Under the pieces are notes generated by a model. The model saw only the letters and a list, made by a program, of their open reading frames with translations, had not been told where the DNA came from and ran no database searches. The translations under genes were made by a program, and so were the position numbers. From Mucilaginibacter terrae (lineage in GTDB: Bacteria; Bacteroidota; Bacteroidia; Sphingobacteriales; Sphingobacteriaceae), in assembly GCF_031951985.1 (NCBI RefSeq), contig NZ_JAVLVU010000001.1, positions 496,001 through 560,000 of the forward strand: a stretch of DNA of 64,000 nt, given 5' to 3'. The first letter of the stretch is position 1. The number at the start of each line of letters is the position of its first letter. Positions 19,741-28,584 of the stretch are shown here, in pieces.

Positions 19741-20514
19741 ATGAAAATTATTCAGTTAACCGGCTATAAGCTTACCCTGATTGGGGTTGTGGTTTTAGCT
19801 TCAGCATTTTGGCTGCCTCCGAGCAAAGTGACGGTTTATTTGGCCGGCGATTCAACCATGGCCAATAAGGAGGCCAAAGCGCACCCCGAAACCGGCTGGG
19901 GAATGCCTTTCATCGCGTTTTTTGATTCAACAGTTCGTGTTGATAACAAGGCAAAAAATGGCCGCAGCACAAGCTCGTTCATTTCCGAAGGCTTATGGAA
20001 ATCAATAACAGATAGTTTGCAAGCCGGTGATTATGTTTTGATACAGTTTGGCCATAACGATGAAGTGGCCTCAAAATCAACATTCACCTCACAGCCCGAT
20101 TTTGAGAAAAACCTGTTACGTATGGTTAACGAAACCCGCGCTAAAGGGGCTATTCCGGTATTAATTACGCCGGTGGCCAGGCGCAAGTTTGATGCATCTG
20201 GCATAGTAAAGGAAACTCATGAGGATTACGCGCCAATAGTAAGAGCTGTTGCCGCAAGCCAAAACGTACCATTGATCGATCTGGATAAAGAAAGCATTGA
20301 GCTACTACAAAACTTTGGTGTTGAAGATTCTAAAATGTTGTTCAATTATTTATCGCCCGGCCAAAATCCTAATTATCCTCAAGGACGTACAGATGATACT
20401 CATTTTAGCGAGTTGGGTGCGCGCAAAGTTGCCGAAATAGTTTTGAAAGACATCCGCAGTTTGCGGCTAAGCCTGGCCGATCGTATTGTGATATCAAACT
20501 TAGGTATAAAATAA
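19741..20514 (+). CDS. CE12-type pectin/rhamnogalacturonan acetylesterase, copy 1
   Basis: This 257-residue SGNH/GDSL hydrolase has an N-terminal hydrophobic export segment (about 9-25). Conserved blocks are visible: GDST with nucleophile S38, G74 in NGRSTSSF, GHND with N106, and the D218-xx-H221 pair in DDTHF. These match the carbohydrate esterase 12 group (rhamnogalacturonan or pectin acetylesterases such as YesT), which remove acetyl groups from the pectin backbone and expose it to lyases. Three bases separate its stop from a second copy of the same family. Location in the periplasm or at the surface is inferred from the N-terminal segment. Exact acetyl-ester preference is unknown. Confidence 0.88.
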   Translation: MKIIQLTGYKLTLIGVVVLASAFWLPPSKVTVYLAGDSTMANKEAKAHPETGWGMPFIAFFDSTVRVDNKAKNGRSTSSFISEGLWKSITDSLQAGDYVLIQFGHNDEVASKSTFTSQPDFEKNLLRMVNETRAKGAIPVLITPVARRKFDASGIVKETHEDYAPIVRAVAASQNVPLIDLDKESIELLQNFGVEDSKMLFNYLSPGQNPNYPQGRTDDTHFSELGARKVAEIVLKDIRSLRLSLADRIVISNLGIK

Positions 20515-20517
20515 AAG

Positions 20518-21297
20518 ATGAAATACAGATACTATTGTTTGTCCTTCGCCCTGATGCTTTTTGCGCTGCTTGCCTTTAAAAAGCCCGATAAAGTTAAGGT
20601 TTACCTCATTGGCGATTCTACTGTGTGCCTTTACCCGGTAAGGCAGTTCCCGGTGTGCGGGTGGGGGATGCCTTTTGCCGATTACTTTGATTCGCGTGTG
20701 GCAATTGACAACCGCGCTAAAGGCGGAAGAAGCACCCGTACATTTATTGCCGAAAACAGGTGGCAACCCATTGCCGATAGTTTAAAAGCAGGTGATTATG
20801 TGATAATACAGTTTGGGCATAATGATGAAGCTAAAGAACCACAATATGCAAATCGGTACACCCCTGTACCCGATTATAAGTTAAACTTGTTTAAGTTTAT
20901 CACCGAAACCCGAGCCAAAGGTGCTTCTCCAATATTGGTAACCCCTGTAAGTCGCCATAATTTTGACCAGGCTGGCAATGCCCGCGAAACGCACACCGAA
21001 TACACAAAAGCTGTTTTTGAAGTAGGTACTCAAACACAAACCCCGGTTATAGATCTGGATAAGCAGAGTCGTGAGTGTTACCAAAAGCTCGGACCATTAA
21101 GCTCGAAATTACTGTTTATGGAGCTGGATTCGGCCGAGCACCCTAACTACCCGCATGGCAGGCATGATAACACGCACTTTAATGAATATGGAGCCAGGCT
21201 GATGGCCGAGATAGTATTGAATGATATAAAAGCCAAGCGCCTCAACCTGTCAAATTATATAGTTAAAGCTAAAGAAGAGGGCGCGGCCACACATTAA
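20518..21297 (+). CDS. CE12-type pectin/rhamnogalacturonan acetylesterase, copy 2
   Basis: This 259-residue paralogue of the preceding gene has the same SGNH layout: nucleophile S34 in GDST, G in GGRSTRTF, GHNDE with N102, and the D217/H220 pair in HDNTHF. The N-terminus MKYRYYCLSFALMLFALLAF is a signal peptide or anchor. The sequences are clearly homologous along their full length but diverged, so the duplication is old and the two enzymes may act on different acetyl positions. It is co-transcribed with copy 1 and, 4 bp downstream, the pectin methylesterase gene. Confidence 0.88.
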   Translation: MKYRYYCLSFALMLFALLAFKKPDKVKVYLIGDSTVCLYPVRQFPVCGWGMPFADYFDSRVAIDNRAKGGRSTRTFIAENRWQPIADSLKAGDYVIIQFGHNDEAKEPQYANRYTPVPDYKLNLFKFITETRAKGASPILVTPVSRHNFDQAGNARETHTEYTKAVFEVGTQTQTPVIDLDKQSRECYQKLGPLSSKLLFMELDSAEHPNYPHGRHDNTHFNEYGARLMAEIVLNDIKAKRLNLSNYIVKAKEEGAATH

Positions 21298-21301
21298 ACA
21301 T

Positions 21302-22264
21302 ATGACAAAACTGAAATACATACTATTTGCAATGCTGCTTTTAGGCGGTGTAAAAGTTGCCGAAGCCAAAAAGAGATGGGTAGTTGCCCAAGATGGCAGC
21401 GGCGATTTTAAAACCGTGCAAGAGGCCATAAACGCATCTCCGGAAAACAGCGCCGAAACTACAGAAGTATTCATAAAAAAAGGCAAATACAAAGAGCGGA
21501 TTGAAGTTAAGGAAACTAAGATCAACCTTACATTAATAGGGGAAGATGTGATGAACACCATAATCACCTATGATAATTATGCCAGTAAACTTGATAGCGC
21601 CGGCAAGCCGCTGGGTACCCGAAGAACGGCGAGTTTTTATGTGTATGCTAAAGGGTTAACCGCAAAAAATATCTCTTTCGAAAACTCATCGGGGCCGGTA
21701 GGGCAGGCTGTTGCCGTTTTTGTTACGGGTGATCATGCCGCGTTTTTTAATTGCCGGTTTTTAGGTTTTCAGGATACGTTATACACACATGGTCCTGGTA
21801 GTACCCAATACTATTATAAATGCTACATAGAGGGAACTACCGATTTTATTTTTGGTGCGGCTACGGCACTTTTCGAAGACTGCAAACTATTTGGAAAAAA
21901 AGGAGGCTTTTACTTTACCGCCGCTTCAACCGAAGAAACTGCTAAATACGGCTATATATTTCTCAATTGTGATATATCGGGCGATGCTCCGGCTAACTCT
22001 TATGCGCTTGGCCGTCCGTGGCGACCTCATGCTAAAGTGGTTTTTAAAGAGTGCAACCTGAGCAATATCATCTCGCCCTCGGGATGGGATAACTGGCGTA
22101 ATCCTGAAAATGAAAAGACAGCTTACTATGCAGAGTACAAAAACACAGGACCGGGTTTTCAACCGGAGAGTAGAGTCTCTTGGTCACATCAGTTAACTGA
22201 TGAAGAAGCTAAGCTATACACTAAAAAGCTGGTTTTGGCAGGTTGGGAGCCACAGCAACCTTAA
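21302..22264 (+). CDS. Pectin methylesterase (CE8)
   Basis: The 320-residue enzyme removes methyl esters from homogalacturonan. A signal peptide (MTKLKYILFAMLLLGGVKVAEA) precedes a right-handed beta-helix. The CE8 active site is complete: D158 in GFQDTLY, D181 in TTDFIFG and R238 in ALGRPWRP, with GQAVAVF upstream contributing the conserved Gln. Length is normal for a bacterial CE8 enzyme. Demethylation prepares substrate for the pectate lyases encoded next. The gene sits 4 bp after the acetylesterase and 11 bp before the PL10 start, as part of one operon. Confidence 0.95.
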   Translation: MTKLKYILFAMLLLGGVKVAEAKKRWVVAQDGSGDFKTVQEAINASPENSAETTEVFIKKGKYKERIEVKETKINLTLIGEDVMNTIITYDNYASKLDSAGKPLGTRRTASFYVYAKGLTAKNISFENSSGPVGQAVAVFVTGDHAAFFNCRFLGFQDTLYTHGPGSTQYYYKCYIEGTTDFIFGAATALFEDCKLFGKKGGFYFTAASTEETAKYGYIFLNCDISGDAPANSYALGRPWRPHAKVVFKECNLSNIISPSGWDNWRNPENEKTAYYAEYKNTGPGFQPESRVSWSHQLTDEEAKLYTKKLVLAGWEPQQP

Positions 22265-22275
22265 AACATTTGCAT

Positions 22276-23433
22276 ATGAAGTACTTTAAATATCTTTTGC
22301 TTTTTGTATTAAGCATATCACCAGCCGCCGCTTTAATAGCGCAGTCAATGGAGCTTAGCATCGATCCAAAACCTTTTGCCGAGAGTGCAAATCATTGGTA
22401 TGGCATTGCCGATAAACACAATGTTATAAATCCGTTACCGGGCAAGCCTCAGTACAAACCAACTGATATAACGGGCATAGGAGACAACATTCTTTTATTC
22501 CAGAAAACCAACGGTGGCTGGCCTAAAAACTATGATGTGTTTGCTATTTTGAACACAGCCCAGCAAGATAGCCTTAAAGCTGTAAAAAGCACACTAAACA
22601 CCACGTTTGATAACAATACCACATTCACTCACATATATGCACTCGCCCAGATTTTTGAAGTAACTCGTGACGAAAAATATAAAAAAGCGATTTTAAAGGG
22701 ATTGGATTATATACTATCGGCTCAGTATTTAAACGGGGGGTGGCCGCAGTACTATCCATTAGAGAACAACTACAGCAGGCATATTACCTTTAACGACGGT
22801 GTTTTTACGGGCATAATGGAGGTTTTGCAAAAAGCCGCTACCCGGAAAAAGCCATTTGATTTTTTGGATGATAAGTATCAGCATAAAGTAAGCGAGGCAT
22901 TCGCGAAAGCATTAGCGTGTATTGAAAAATGCCAGATTAAAGATAACGGCATCCCTACAGCCTGGTGCCAGCAGCATGATGAGGTAACCTTTTTGCCGGT
23001 TTGGGGCAGAAAATTTGAACCGCCTGCCATTTGCAATAAAGAAAGCGCCGACCTGGTGCTCTTCCTGATGCAAATTGATAACCCGGATTCAACCCTTATC
23101 AACGTTATAAAAAATGCGGTACAATGGTTTCGCGAGTCGGCCATAGGTAATACCATCGTAAAGGAAATACCTGCACCGCCTCTTCAAACCGCTGTGCGGG
23201 TATCTACCACTGATAAAATTGTGGTTAATGATGCCACAGCACCACTTATATGGACCCGGTATTATGAGTTGAAAACACATAAGCCACTGTTTTGCAATCG
23301 CGACAGCAAGTTTGTTTATACGCTGGCCGAAGTTGACCGTGAAAGGCGTGATGGGTACGCCTGGTACACTTATAATCCGCAAAAGGTATTAAACAAATAT
23401 GCCGCGTGGCAAAAAAAGAATAACATCAATTAA
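22276..23433 (+). CDS. Pectate lyase, PL10 family
   Basis: The 385-residue enzyme has a signal peptide (MKYFKYLLLFVLSISPAA, cleaved near LIAQ). The start at 22276 is chosen over an ATG at 22243 because the latter would overlap the upstream gene and put 11 residues before the signal peptide. PL10 family signatures include NGGWPKNYD, LNGGWPQYYP, HITFNDGVFTGIM, GIPTAWCQQHD, WGRKFEPPAI and the C-terminal FCNRDSKFVYTLAEVDRERRDGYAWY. The family folds as an (alpha/alpha)3 barrel and cuts polygalacturonate by beta-elimination with calcium. It is encoded in the same operon as the methylesterase that makes its substrate. Confidence 0.93.
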   Translation: MKYFKYLLLFVLSISPAAALIAQSMELSIDPKPFAESANHWYGIADKHNVINPLPGKPQYKPTDITGIGDNILLFQKTNGGWPKNYDVFAILNTAQQDSLKAVKSTLNTTFDNNTTFTHIYALAQIFEVTRDEKYKKAILKGLDYILSAQYLNGGWPQYYPLENNYSRHITFNDGVFTGIMEVLQKAATRKKPFDFLDDKYQHKVSEAFAKALACIEKCQIKDNGIPTAWCQQHDEVTFLPVWGRKFEPPAICNKESADLVLFLMQIDNPDSTLINVIKNAVQWFRESAIGNTIVKEIPAPPLQTAVRVSTTDKIVVNDATAPLIWTRYYELKTHKPLFCNRDSKFVYTLAEVDRERRDGYAWYTYNPQKVLNKYAAWQKKNNIN

Positions 23434-23546
23434 GCTTTTTACACTGTCTTTTACTAACAGATCTATTGTTGGGCAGTGGTACCGTCCAGAGTAGCATAAC
23501 ACTAATCAGCAACCAATTAGAAAACCAATATTTAATTATCGAAAAG

Positions 23547-24431
23547 ATGAAAAAAACACTAATTATGATGGTGCTTACGGGCGCCTTATTCAGCTGTCAA
23601 AAAAATAGCAATGAAAGTCCGGCTCAACCAGAGGCTGTTGCAACCACAACAGGCGGTAATTACCAAACGCTTGCAAGCACAACGGTAACTACCGAGGCTG
23701 CCTTGCGCACAGCAGTAGCAAATGCCAGGCCTGGCGATGTTATAACCATCATTGGCACCATCAACTTAACCCGTACTTTAGAGTTAATTGCCAGTGGTAC
23801 AGCAAGCGCTAAAATCAATTTATCGGGCGGCACACTAAACTGCTCGGGTATTGCATCGGGCTGGGGAGTAAAGGTGAATGGCAGCTATTGGAACATCCAA
23901 AACATCACCATAAAAAATGCTCCTGATTGTGGCATTGTATTCCAGATAGGAGGGTACAATTATGCCTACAAGATAACCGCTACCGGTAATAAAGATTCGG
24001 GTATACAGGTATACAACGGTGCGCATGATTGCAATATTACGTATTGTACCTCTACCGAAAATTACGACGTGGCTAATGGCGGCGAAAATGCAGACGGATT
24101 TGCCTGCAAATTATCGGCCGGTAAAAACAACAAGTTTGACCACTGCGTGGCCAACCATAATTCTGATGACGGCTGGGATCTATACGGTCAGCCCTATACG
24201 GTTACCATTACCAATTGTACTGCAACCAACAATGGTTACGGCAGCGCGGGCGACGGTAACGGGTTTAAACTGGGAAGTGCAGGTCAAACGGTGGCACATA
24301 CGGTAACCAATTGTACCTCAAATAACAATATTGGTGCAGGGTATGACGGTAATGGTAATACAGGACATATTACTAGAACTGGCAGCGGCGGCTCGGGCAA
24401 CGGTTTGGCATTATTTTACCGCATTTATTAA
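23547..24431 (+). CDS. Pectate lyase-like lipoprotein, PL9-type beta-helix
   Basis: The start at 23547 gives MKKTLIMMVLTGALFSCQK, a lipoprotein signal with C18; a longer frame from 23466 has no signal and is rejected. The 294-residue product is a right-handed parallel beta-helix. It carries PL9-like motifs: WNIQNITIKNAPDCGI, NGGENADGFACK, NNKFDHCVANHNSDDGWDLY, GDGNGFKLG and GYDGNGNTG. PL9 enzymes cut polygalacturonate and use a lysine base with calcium-binding aspartates; the DGFACK and SDDGWD motifs fit these. It is shorter than many PL9 proteins and ends right after the helix. It is probably surface-tethered and co-expressed with the PL10 gene (113-bp gap). Confidence 0.85.
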   Translation: MKKTLIMMVLTGALFSCQKNSNESPAQPEAVATTTGGNYQTLASTTVTTEAALRTAVANARPGDVITIIGTINLTRTLELIASGTASAKINLSGGTLNCSGIASGWGVKVNGSYWNIQNITIKNAPDCGIVFQIGGYNYAYKITATGNKDSGIQVYNGAHDCNITYCTSTENYDVANGGENADGFACKLSAGKNNKFDHCVANHNSDDGWDLYGQPYTVTITNCTATNNGYGSAGDGNGFKLGSAGQTVAHTVTNCTSNNNIGAGYDGNGNTGHITRTGSGGSGNGLALFYRIY

Positions 24432-24466
24432 TTAATTTATAACCAAAAGTCTAATTGGTTAAGCAT

Positions 24467-24505
24467 AGAGGCTGTTTTAAAAAGGCAGCCTCTGTTTATG
24501 TTTAT
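24467..24505 (+). terminator. Terminator of the pectin operon
   Basis: AGAGGCTG (24467-24474) pairs exactly with CAGCCTCT (24486-24493), followed by a T-rich tail. It lies 36 bp after the lyase stop. Confidence 0.75.
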
Positions 24506-24584
24506 AGGCAGGCTGCATTTTAGTATACTATAACAGCACACCTTTTATAAGTTGCACTGTTATGGTATGAGCTAATTTGTAACG

Positions 24585-25136
24585 ATGAATATAAAACGAA
24601 CATCCTTTGTTATTGCCATGATGGGTGCTGCTGCTGCAACAGCGGCTTTGGCTTTGTCGGCGTGTGTGGCTATACCAAAAGGAGCATATGCGGTTAAGCC
24701 ATTTAACAAAGACAAATACCTTGGCACCTGGTACGAAGTTGCCCGCATGGACTTTAAGTTTGAAAAAGGCCTCAGCCAGGTAACAGCAACATATTCAATA
24801 CAGGATACTGATAAAATACGTGTTGATAATAAAGGCTTTAACAAGAAAGAGGGTAAGTGGAAGCAAAGTATAGGCAAAGCTAAATTTGTAGAAGGACCTG
24901 AAACCGGCAGACTTAAAGTTTCTTTCTTCGGTCCGTTTTACTCTGGTTACAATGTAATTGCCATTGACCCTGATTACAAATATGCCTTAATAGCCGGAAA
25001 TAATTTAAAGTACCTCTGGTTACTATCACGCACCCCTGATATGCCTGCCGAAGTTAAAGAAAAGTACCTTGCCCAGGCCAAAGCATTGGGCTATAAAACC
25101 GAAGATCTGGTTTGGACAGATCATTCGGCTTTATAG
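24585..25136 (+). CDS. Lipocalin family lipoprotein (Blc-like)
   Basis: The 183-residue protein has a lipobox LSAC with C27. The lipocalin signature GTWYEVARMDFKFEKGL follows at about residue 46, then eight-strand barrel segments, and FGPFYSGYNVIAIDPDYKYALIAG and YLWLLSRTPDMPAE, all typical of bacterial Blc. Blc lipocalins bind lysophospholipids or other small hydrophobic molecules at the outer membrane and respond to envelope stress. The gene stands alone between the pectin operon terminator and a bestrophin gene. Length matches the family. Confidence 0.93.
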   Translation: MNIKRTSFVIAMMGAAAATAALALSACVAIPKGAYAVKPFNKDKYLGTWYEVARMDFKFEKGLSQVTATYSIQDTDKIRVDNKGFNKKEGKWKQSIGKAKFVEGPETGRLKVSFFGPFYSGYNVIAIDPDYKYALIAGNNLKYLWLLSRTPDMPAEVKEKYLAQAKALGYKTEDLVWTDHSAL

Positions 25137-25241
25137 TAGATATTTAGTGATGAGATGTAATGGTGGCTTTGTGAGTTAAATGATTATTTTTAAGGGCTTC
25201 GAGCCAACACATATGAGTGTTTGTTGTTTAAGCACATTACT

Positions 25242-26129
25242 ATGCTCATCAAAAAACGAATTTCTATAAGTTATTTCCTAAGATTTATAAGGTGGGATTT
25301 ATTGGCCATTGCCTGTTACGCACTGCTGGCCGGCACTTTTGATCATTACGGTATACTGGCCGATGTTAAGATACCTTTGGCGGTTACCGCATTTACAGGC
25401 ACTGTTTTGTCGTTGTTGCTTGCATTTCGTACCTCGCAATCATACGAGCGGTGGTGGGAAGCACGGGTGGTTTGGGGCGCCATTGTGAATGATAGCCGTA
25501 GCTTGATAAGGCAGGTAAAAAACTTTATGCCAAATACTCCCGAAGGCTTGGCCGTAACCATAGATTTTGCCCGCAGGCAGGGCATATGGTGTTTTACCCT
25601 ATCCGAAAGTTTACGTAAGTGCGAGCATAGTACTAAAGTGAAAGACTATTTTGCCGCCAAAGGAGAAGACAGTGCCAATAAACCCAACCGCATACTCGAC
25701 CACCATGCCGAAGCCTTGGCCCAGGCTGCTGAAAGGTTTGGTTTGAACCCCAACAAGCAGGTACAAATTGACAATACCATTGTAAAGCTATGCGACTCCA
25801 TGGGGAAGTGCGAGCGCATTAAAAATACCGTGTTCCCTAATGCATATAGTGTGTTGATACACTGCTTAATATACGTGCTGATGACCATGCTGCCCTTTGG
25901 CCTCGAAGACCAAAGCAAACTGGTAGAAATATCGCTCACCATTATAGTGCCCGCATTGTTTATTGCCATAGAGCAAACCGCCATTTTAATGCAGGACCCA
26001 TTTGAAAACCGCCCTACCGATACCCCAATGACCACCCTGTCTAAGTCGATTGAAAATACGTTGCTGGAGATGGTGGGCCAACCACCGGCCAATAAAATTG
26101 AGCCGCCTACCAAATATTACGTAATGTAG
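25242..26129 (+). CDS. Bestrophin-like (UPF0187) anion channel
   Basis: The 295-residue membrane protein starts with RISISYFLRFIRWDLLAIACY and carries the bestrophin motif RTSQSYERWWEARVVWGAIVNDSR (about 65-90). Further membrane helices are at about 20-45, 50-70, 205-225 and 235-255, followed by EQTAILMQDPFENRPTDTPM near the end. Bacterial bestrophins are pentameric ion channels of the inner membrane. ATG at 25242 is preferred over an upstream in-frame TTG at 25221. No clear functional link to neighbours. Confidence 0.9.
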   Translation: MLIKKRISISYFLRFIRWDLLAIACYALLAGTFDHYGILADVKIPLAVTAFTGTVLSLLLAFRTSQSYERWWEARVVWGAIVNDSRSLIRQVKNFMPNTPEGLAVTIDFARRQGIWCFTLSESLRKCEHSTKVKDYFAAKGEDSANKPNRILDHHAEALAQAAERFGLNPNKQVQIDNTIVKLCDSMGKCERIKNTVFPNAYSVLIHCLIYVLMTMLPFGLEDQSKLVEISLTIIVPALFIAIEQTAILMQDPFENRPTDTPMTTLSKSIENTLLEMVGQPPANKIEPPTKYYVM

Positions 26130-26194
26130 GAGCGGGGATGGGGGCGTTGAGAGCGAGGATATTTATCAAAAATATTTTCTTCGCTCCCCGCTCC
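26129..26194. repeat. Inverted repeat at the end of the bestrophin gene
   Basis: GGAGCGGGGA (26129-26138, starting in the stop codon) is complementary to TCCCCGCTCC (26185-26194), and an inner GAGCGA/TCGCTC pair extends it. It may end transcription or be a dispersed palindromic repeat. Confidence 0.55.
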
Positions 26195-26487
26195 GCAACC
26201 CTCACTATCCTTTGTTTTTTTCTCCTGAAAACCGCGAAATTGCCCGATTTTACCCCACTGTTTCACAAAGTGTTTCATGAAATATGTTGAGCACTTGAAC
26301 GCAGTTGAACACCTTGAACACTGACAGGATCATGTCAGTAGTTAGGGTGATTTTTGGGTTGGTAATTTAAAGTTTGAGGGGATCGCCGTACGGCGTTCAT
26401 AACCATAAACTAACAACCTGCACTTCCAATGTTGCTGCTTGAAATTATAAAATCAATTACTAAGTTTACTTATCAATTTATCACCGC
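26195..26487. promoter_or_regulatory. Gene-free stretch with phased TTGAAC repeats and a palindrome
   Basis: TTGAAC occurs at 26295, 26305 and 26314, nearly one helical turn apart. It is followed at once by a perfect 7-bp inverted repeat, ACTGACA (26320-26326) and TGTCAGT (26333-26339). The rest of the region shows no coding signal. TTGAAC is also the core of the elements between rtcB and the WYL gene (30942-31065). An operator is suspected, not shown. Confidence 0.35.
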
Positions 26488-26667
26488 ATGAAAACCGATT
26501 TACCCATCCGTTTGCTTATGCCCGCAGGCTTATTCATAATATCGGCCAGCTTTATTGTTGGGCATTACACCGCACTGCCCGATTTTGCAAACGGGCTATT
26601 GCTTGGCGTTGGTATCGGGTTAATCTTTCTTTCGGTTATGGGTAATTTTAGAGGGAAGCAGGTTTAA
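26488..26667 (+). CDS. Small two-helix membrane protein (59 aa)
   Basis: A short reading frame from ATG 26488 encodes MKTDLPIRLLMPAGLFIISA, continues through two hydrophobic segments (about 8-25 and 34-50) joined by GHYTALPDFAN, and ends GNFRGKQV. Glycine-rich LLLGVGIGLIFLSV supports a membrane helix. No family is recognised. Small proteins of this shape are common in Sphingobacteriaceae, but function is unknown. It faces the RNA-repair operon, with a terminator between them. Confidence 0.6.
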   Translation: MKTDLPIRLLMPAGLFIISASFIVGHYTALPDFANGLLLGVGIGLIFLSVMGNFRGKQV

Positions 26668-26673
26668 GTTTTA

Positions 26674-26704
26674 ATAAAAAAAGCCGCAAGGGGGGCTTGC
26701 GGCT
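26674..26704 (-). terminator. Intrinsic terminator of the RNA-repair operon
   Basis: AGCCGCAAG (26682-26690) and CTTGCGGCT (26696-26704) form a perfect 9-bp stem with a 5-base loop. Read on the minus strand it is followed by seven T (26675-26681). It lies 13 bp after the stop of the last minus-strand gene. Confidence 0.9.
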
Positions 26705-26716
26705 GGGGAATTTGGG

Positions 26717-27787
26717 TTAACTCTTATAAAACTCTGTCCTAATCTCAATCAAAATATTTTCGGCTAATTGGATATCGGGTTTGTCGGGTAGTGCCGATTT
26801 TTGGTAGAGAGCTGTTATGTGTTCCATTTTTTCTTCTACCATTAACAACAGTTCTTCAAACTCAAATTCGCCGTTTCTGATTTTTAATAAAAATTCGCGG
26901 TCGGCACGTTTTACAATTACTTGTTGATGTAATGCAATTTCTTCGGCCATATTAAGGAGGCGGAAGGTATGCATCATGTTTTTGGCATCGTAGCTTTTAC
27001 CGTGCGAAAGTGTGCTTTGATACCTTAAGTCATTCCGCTTATTTTCCCACTCCTTATATTCTCTGTACTCTTTGCAATAAACCGAATAAGCATCTTGATT
27101 GAACGACATAACGGCCATATACTCTAATGCCTTAGGTACAGGGCTTAGTTGCACATCATCTGCATCAACGCCCGATACGATACCTTTAAAGTAAAGCCCG
27201 TTGTTTAACTGAGTTTGGTGATACAACAAGTATACATTCCTGAAATGCTCTACTGTTGCCAAGCCACATTCCTCTTGCATGTAGTTGGTATCACTTAGCC
27301 ATTGGGTTAGCTTAACGCTGCCATTATTATAAATCACATAACAAAAATCAAGTACCGATTTACGTTCACCTTCAAGCGGCCTGTTAATTTTCTTGTTTAA
27401 CCCATTTGCCTTTTTTATTTGCGTTTGTGCATAACCGGCAAAGGTTTGTAAACAAAGTTTTGATAAAAAGTCCTCCGACTTAATTAAGTTCATTAGAGGG
27501 TGCCGAAACAAGACAAACTCGGGCGGTGTGGCCAACAATTCGAGTATATTAGGATTGTTTTTTTCGAGCAAATCCAAAAAACGGCTAATCTCAAAATACA
27601 CTTCATCATTGGTGACATTAGCTATTTGCTCGTTTTGGGTAAAACTGTATAGCTGTTGCCTGGGCATAATAAATATGCCTTTTTTATCCACGTCAGAACC
27701 CTTGATGTTCAGGTTATAAGCCGTGCTACCGCTGATACAATCCAGTAGTATTAACTCCTTATGATTTTTCAGTTCATCAAACGTCAT
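26717..27787 (-). CDS. RlaP-type nucleotidyltransferase (RNA repair pathway), gene B
   Basis: The 356-residue protein belongs to the DNA polymerase-beta superfamily group called RlaP, linked to RNA repair. The N-terminal nucleotidyltransferase core has ISGSTAYNLNIKGSDVDKKG, with G20-S21 and metal ligands D32 and D34; EVYFEISRFLDLLEKNNPNILELL follows, another family mark. The C-terminal half is helical. Its ATG overlaps the upstream paralogue's stop by 4 bases (ATGA), so both are translationally coupled. It is the last gene of the rtcB operon and ends at a strong terminator. A role in priming or modifying RNA ends for RtcB, or in modifying the HEPN-like protein, is inference. Not an aminoglycoside enzyme: that family lacks the long helical C-terminus. 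Confidence 0.85.
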   Translation of the reverse strand: MTFDELKNHKELILLDCISGSTAYNLNIKGSDVDKKGIFIMPRQQLYSFTQNEQIANVTNDEVYFEISRFLDLLEKNNPNILELLATPPEFVLFRHPLMNLIKSEDFLSKLCLQTFAGYAQTQIKKANGLNKKINRPLEGERKSVLDFCYVIYNNGSVKLTQWLSDTNYMQEECGLATVEHFRNVYLLYHQTQLNNGLYFKGIVSGVDADDVQLSPVPKALEYMAVMSFNQDAYSVYCKEYREYKEWENKRNDLRYQSTLSHGKSYDAKNMMHTFRLLNMAEEIALHQQVIVKRADREFLLKIRNGEFEFEELLLMVEEKMEHITALYQKSALPDKPDIQLAENILIEIRTEFYKS

Positions 27788-28539
27788 GGCAGCAGGTATT
27801 TTCTAAAAACGGCATCTAATTCCAAGGTATCTTTTCGTTCCGACGGTAACAGTGTTAATTTTTCTCTGCAATACTCTAATGTTTCGGCCAGCCAATTATT
27901 TAATGGTAATACAGGTTCAATAAGCGCTTTTTCGACAGCATCCTTTTTGCGTTCTAACAAATCGTCAATGTGCTGCTGTACCGTCATATCAGCTATTAAT
28001 GCCCTCAGCGGCTCAAATTCCATAGGCGGAACGGTTTGATTATCCACAACCCATAAACAGGCCAACGCCGGGCGTAAGGCATAAAAATAACGTTTTAGTT
28101 TTACCTGCTCGTTTTGCAAATCATCGCGCAGCGTATTGTAAGCCATTGATAAATAATGGTTAGCGGCCGACCGCGCCAAGAAATACGACGGCATCAAGCC
28201 TTTCAATTCGGCAGCAAAGGCATCATTTTGTTGATACACAATGGGCGATTGCAGCCATTCATACAACGGGGCGTTCGATTTTAAAAACAGCTTTAGCGTT
28301 TTTTTAATGTCCCAACCGCTTATATCCAATACCTCGTTAACCGGCAAACCAACTACATCGGTTGTGTCAGCTATACTCAAATAATGATTAGTATGACGTG
28401 TATATATAAACCTCACATCAAAATCGCTATCGGGCGAGGCAAAGCCCCACGCCCGGCTACCCGATTCGCAGGCATACAGTATTTTTATGTTTTCTGCCTG
28501 CTCTAATTCAACGAGCTTTTGCAGGATGGTATTTTTCAT
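27784..28539 (-). CDS. RlaP-type nucleotidyltransferase (RNA repair pathway), gene A
   Basis: The 251-residue protein has the minimal nucleotidyltransferase motif CESGSRAWGFASPDSDFDVR, with G27-S28 and catalytic D39 and D41, followed by DISGWDIKKTLKLFLKSNAPLYEWLQSP, a hallmark of the YcgL/RlaP group. The C-terminal half (about 130-250) is helical with KRYFYALRPALACLW. It is a distant paralogue of the next gene and overlaps it by 4 bp. Two different nucleotidyltransferases next to RtcB suggests they act on different substrates or as a heteromer; that is inference. A 45-bp gap separates it from the HEPN-like gene. Confidence 0.87.
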   Translation of the reverse strand: MKNTILQKLVELEQAENIKILYACESGSRAWGFASPDSDFDVRFIYTRHTNHYLSIADTTDVVGLPVNEVLDISGWDIKKTLKLFLKSNAPLYEWLQSPIVYQQNDAFAAELKGLMPSYFLARSAANHYLSMAYNTLRDDLQNEQVKLKRYFYALRPALACLWVVDNQTVPPMEFEPLRALIADMTVQQHIDDLLERKKDAVEKALIEPVLPLNNWLAETLEYCREKLTLLPSERKDTLELDAVFRKYLLP

Positions 28540-28584
28540 TACAGCTTTTAATTTTTATTACTCATCGAATGATTGTTTAGCATT

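Noticed and set aside
22243-22275. Earlier start for the PL10 lyase
   Set aside because: It overlaps the methylesterase gene and places residues before a clean signal peptide.
26717-28539. Aminoglycoside nucleotidyltransferases (resistance genes)
   Set aside because: Motifs and helical C-termini fit the RlaP/YcgL group, and the context is an RNA ligase.
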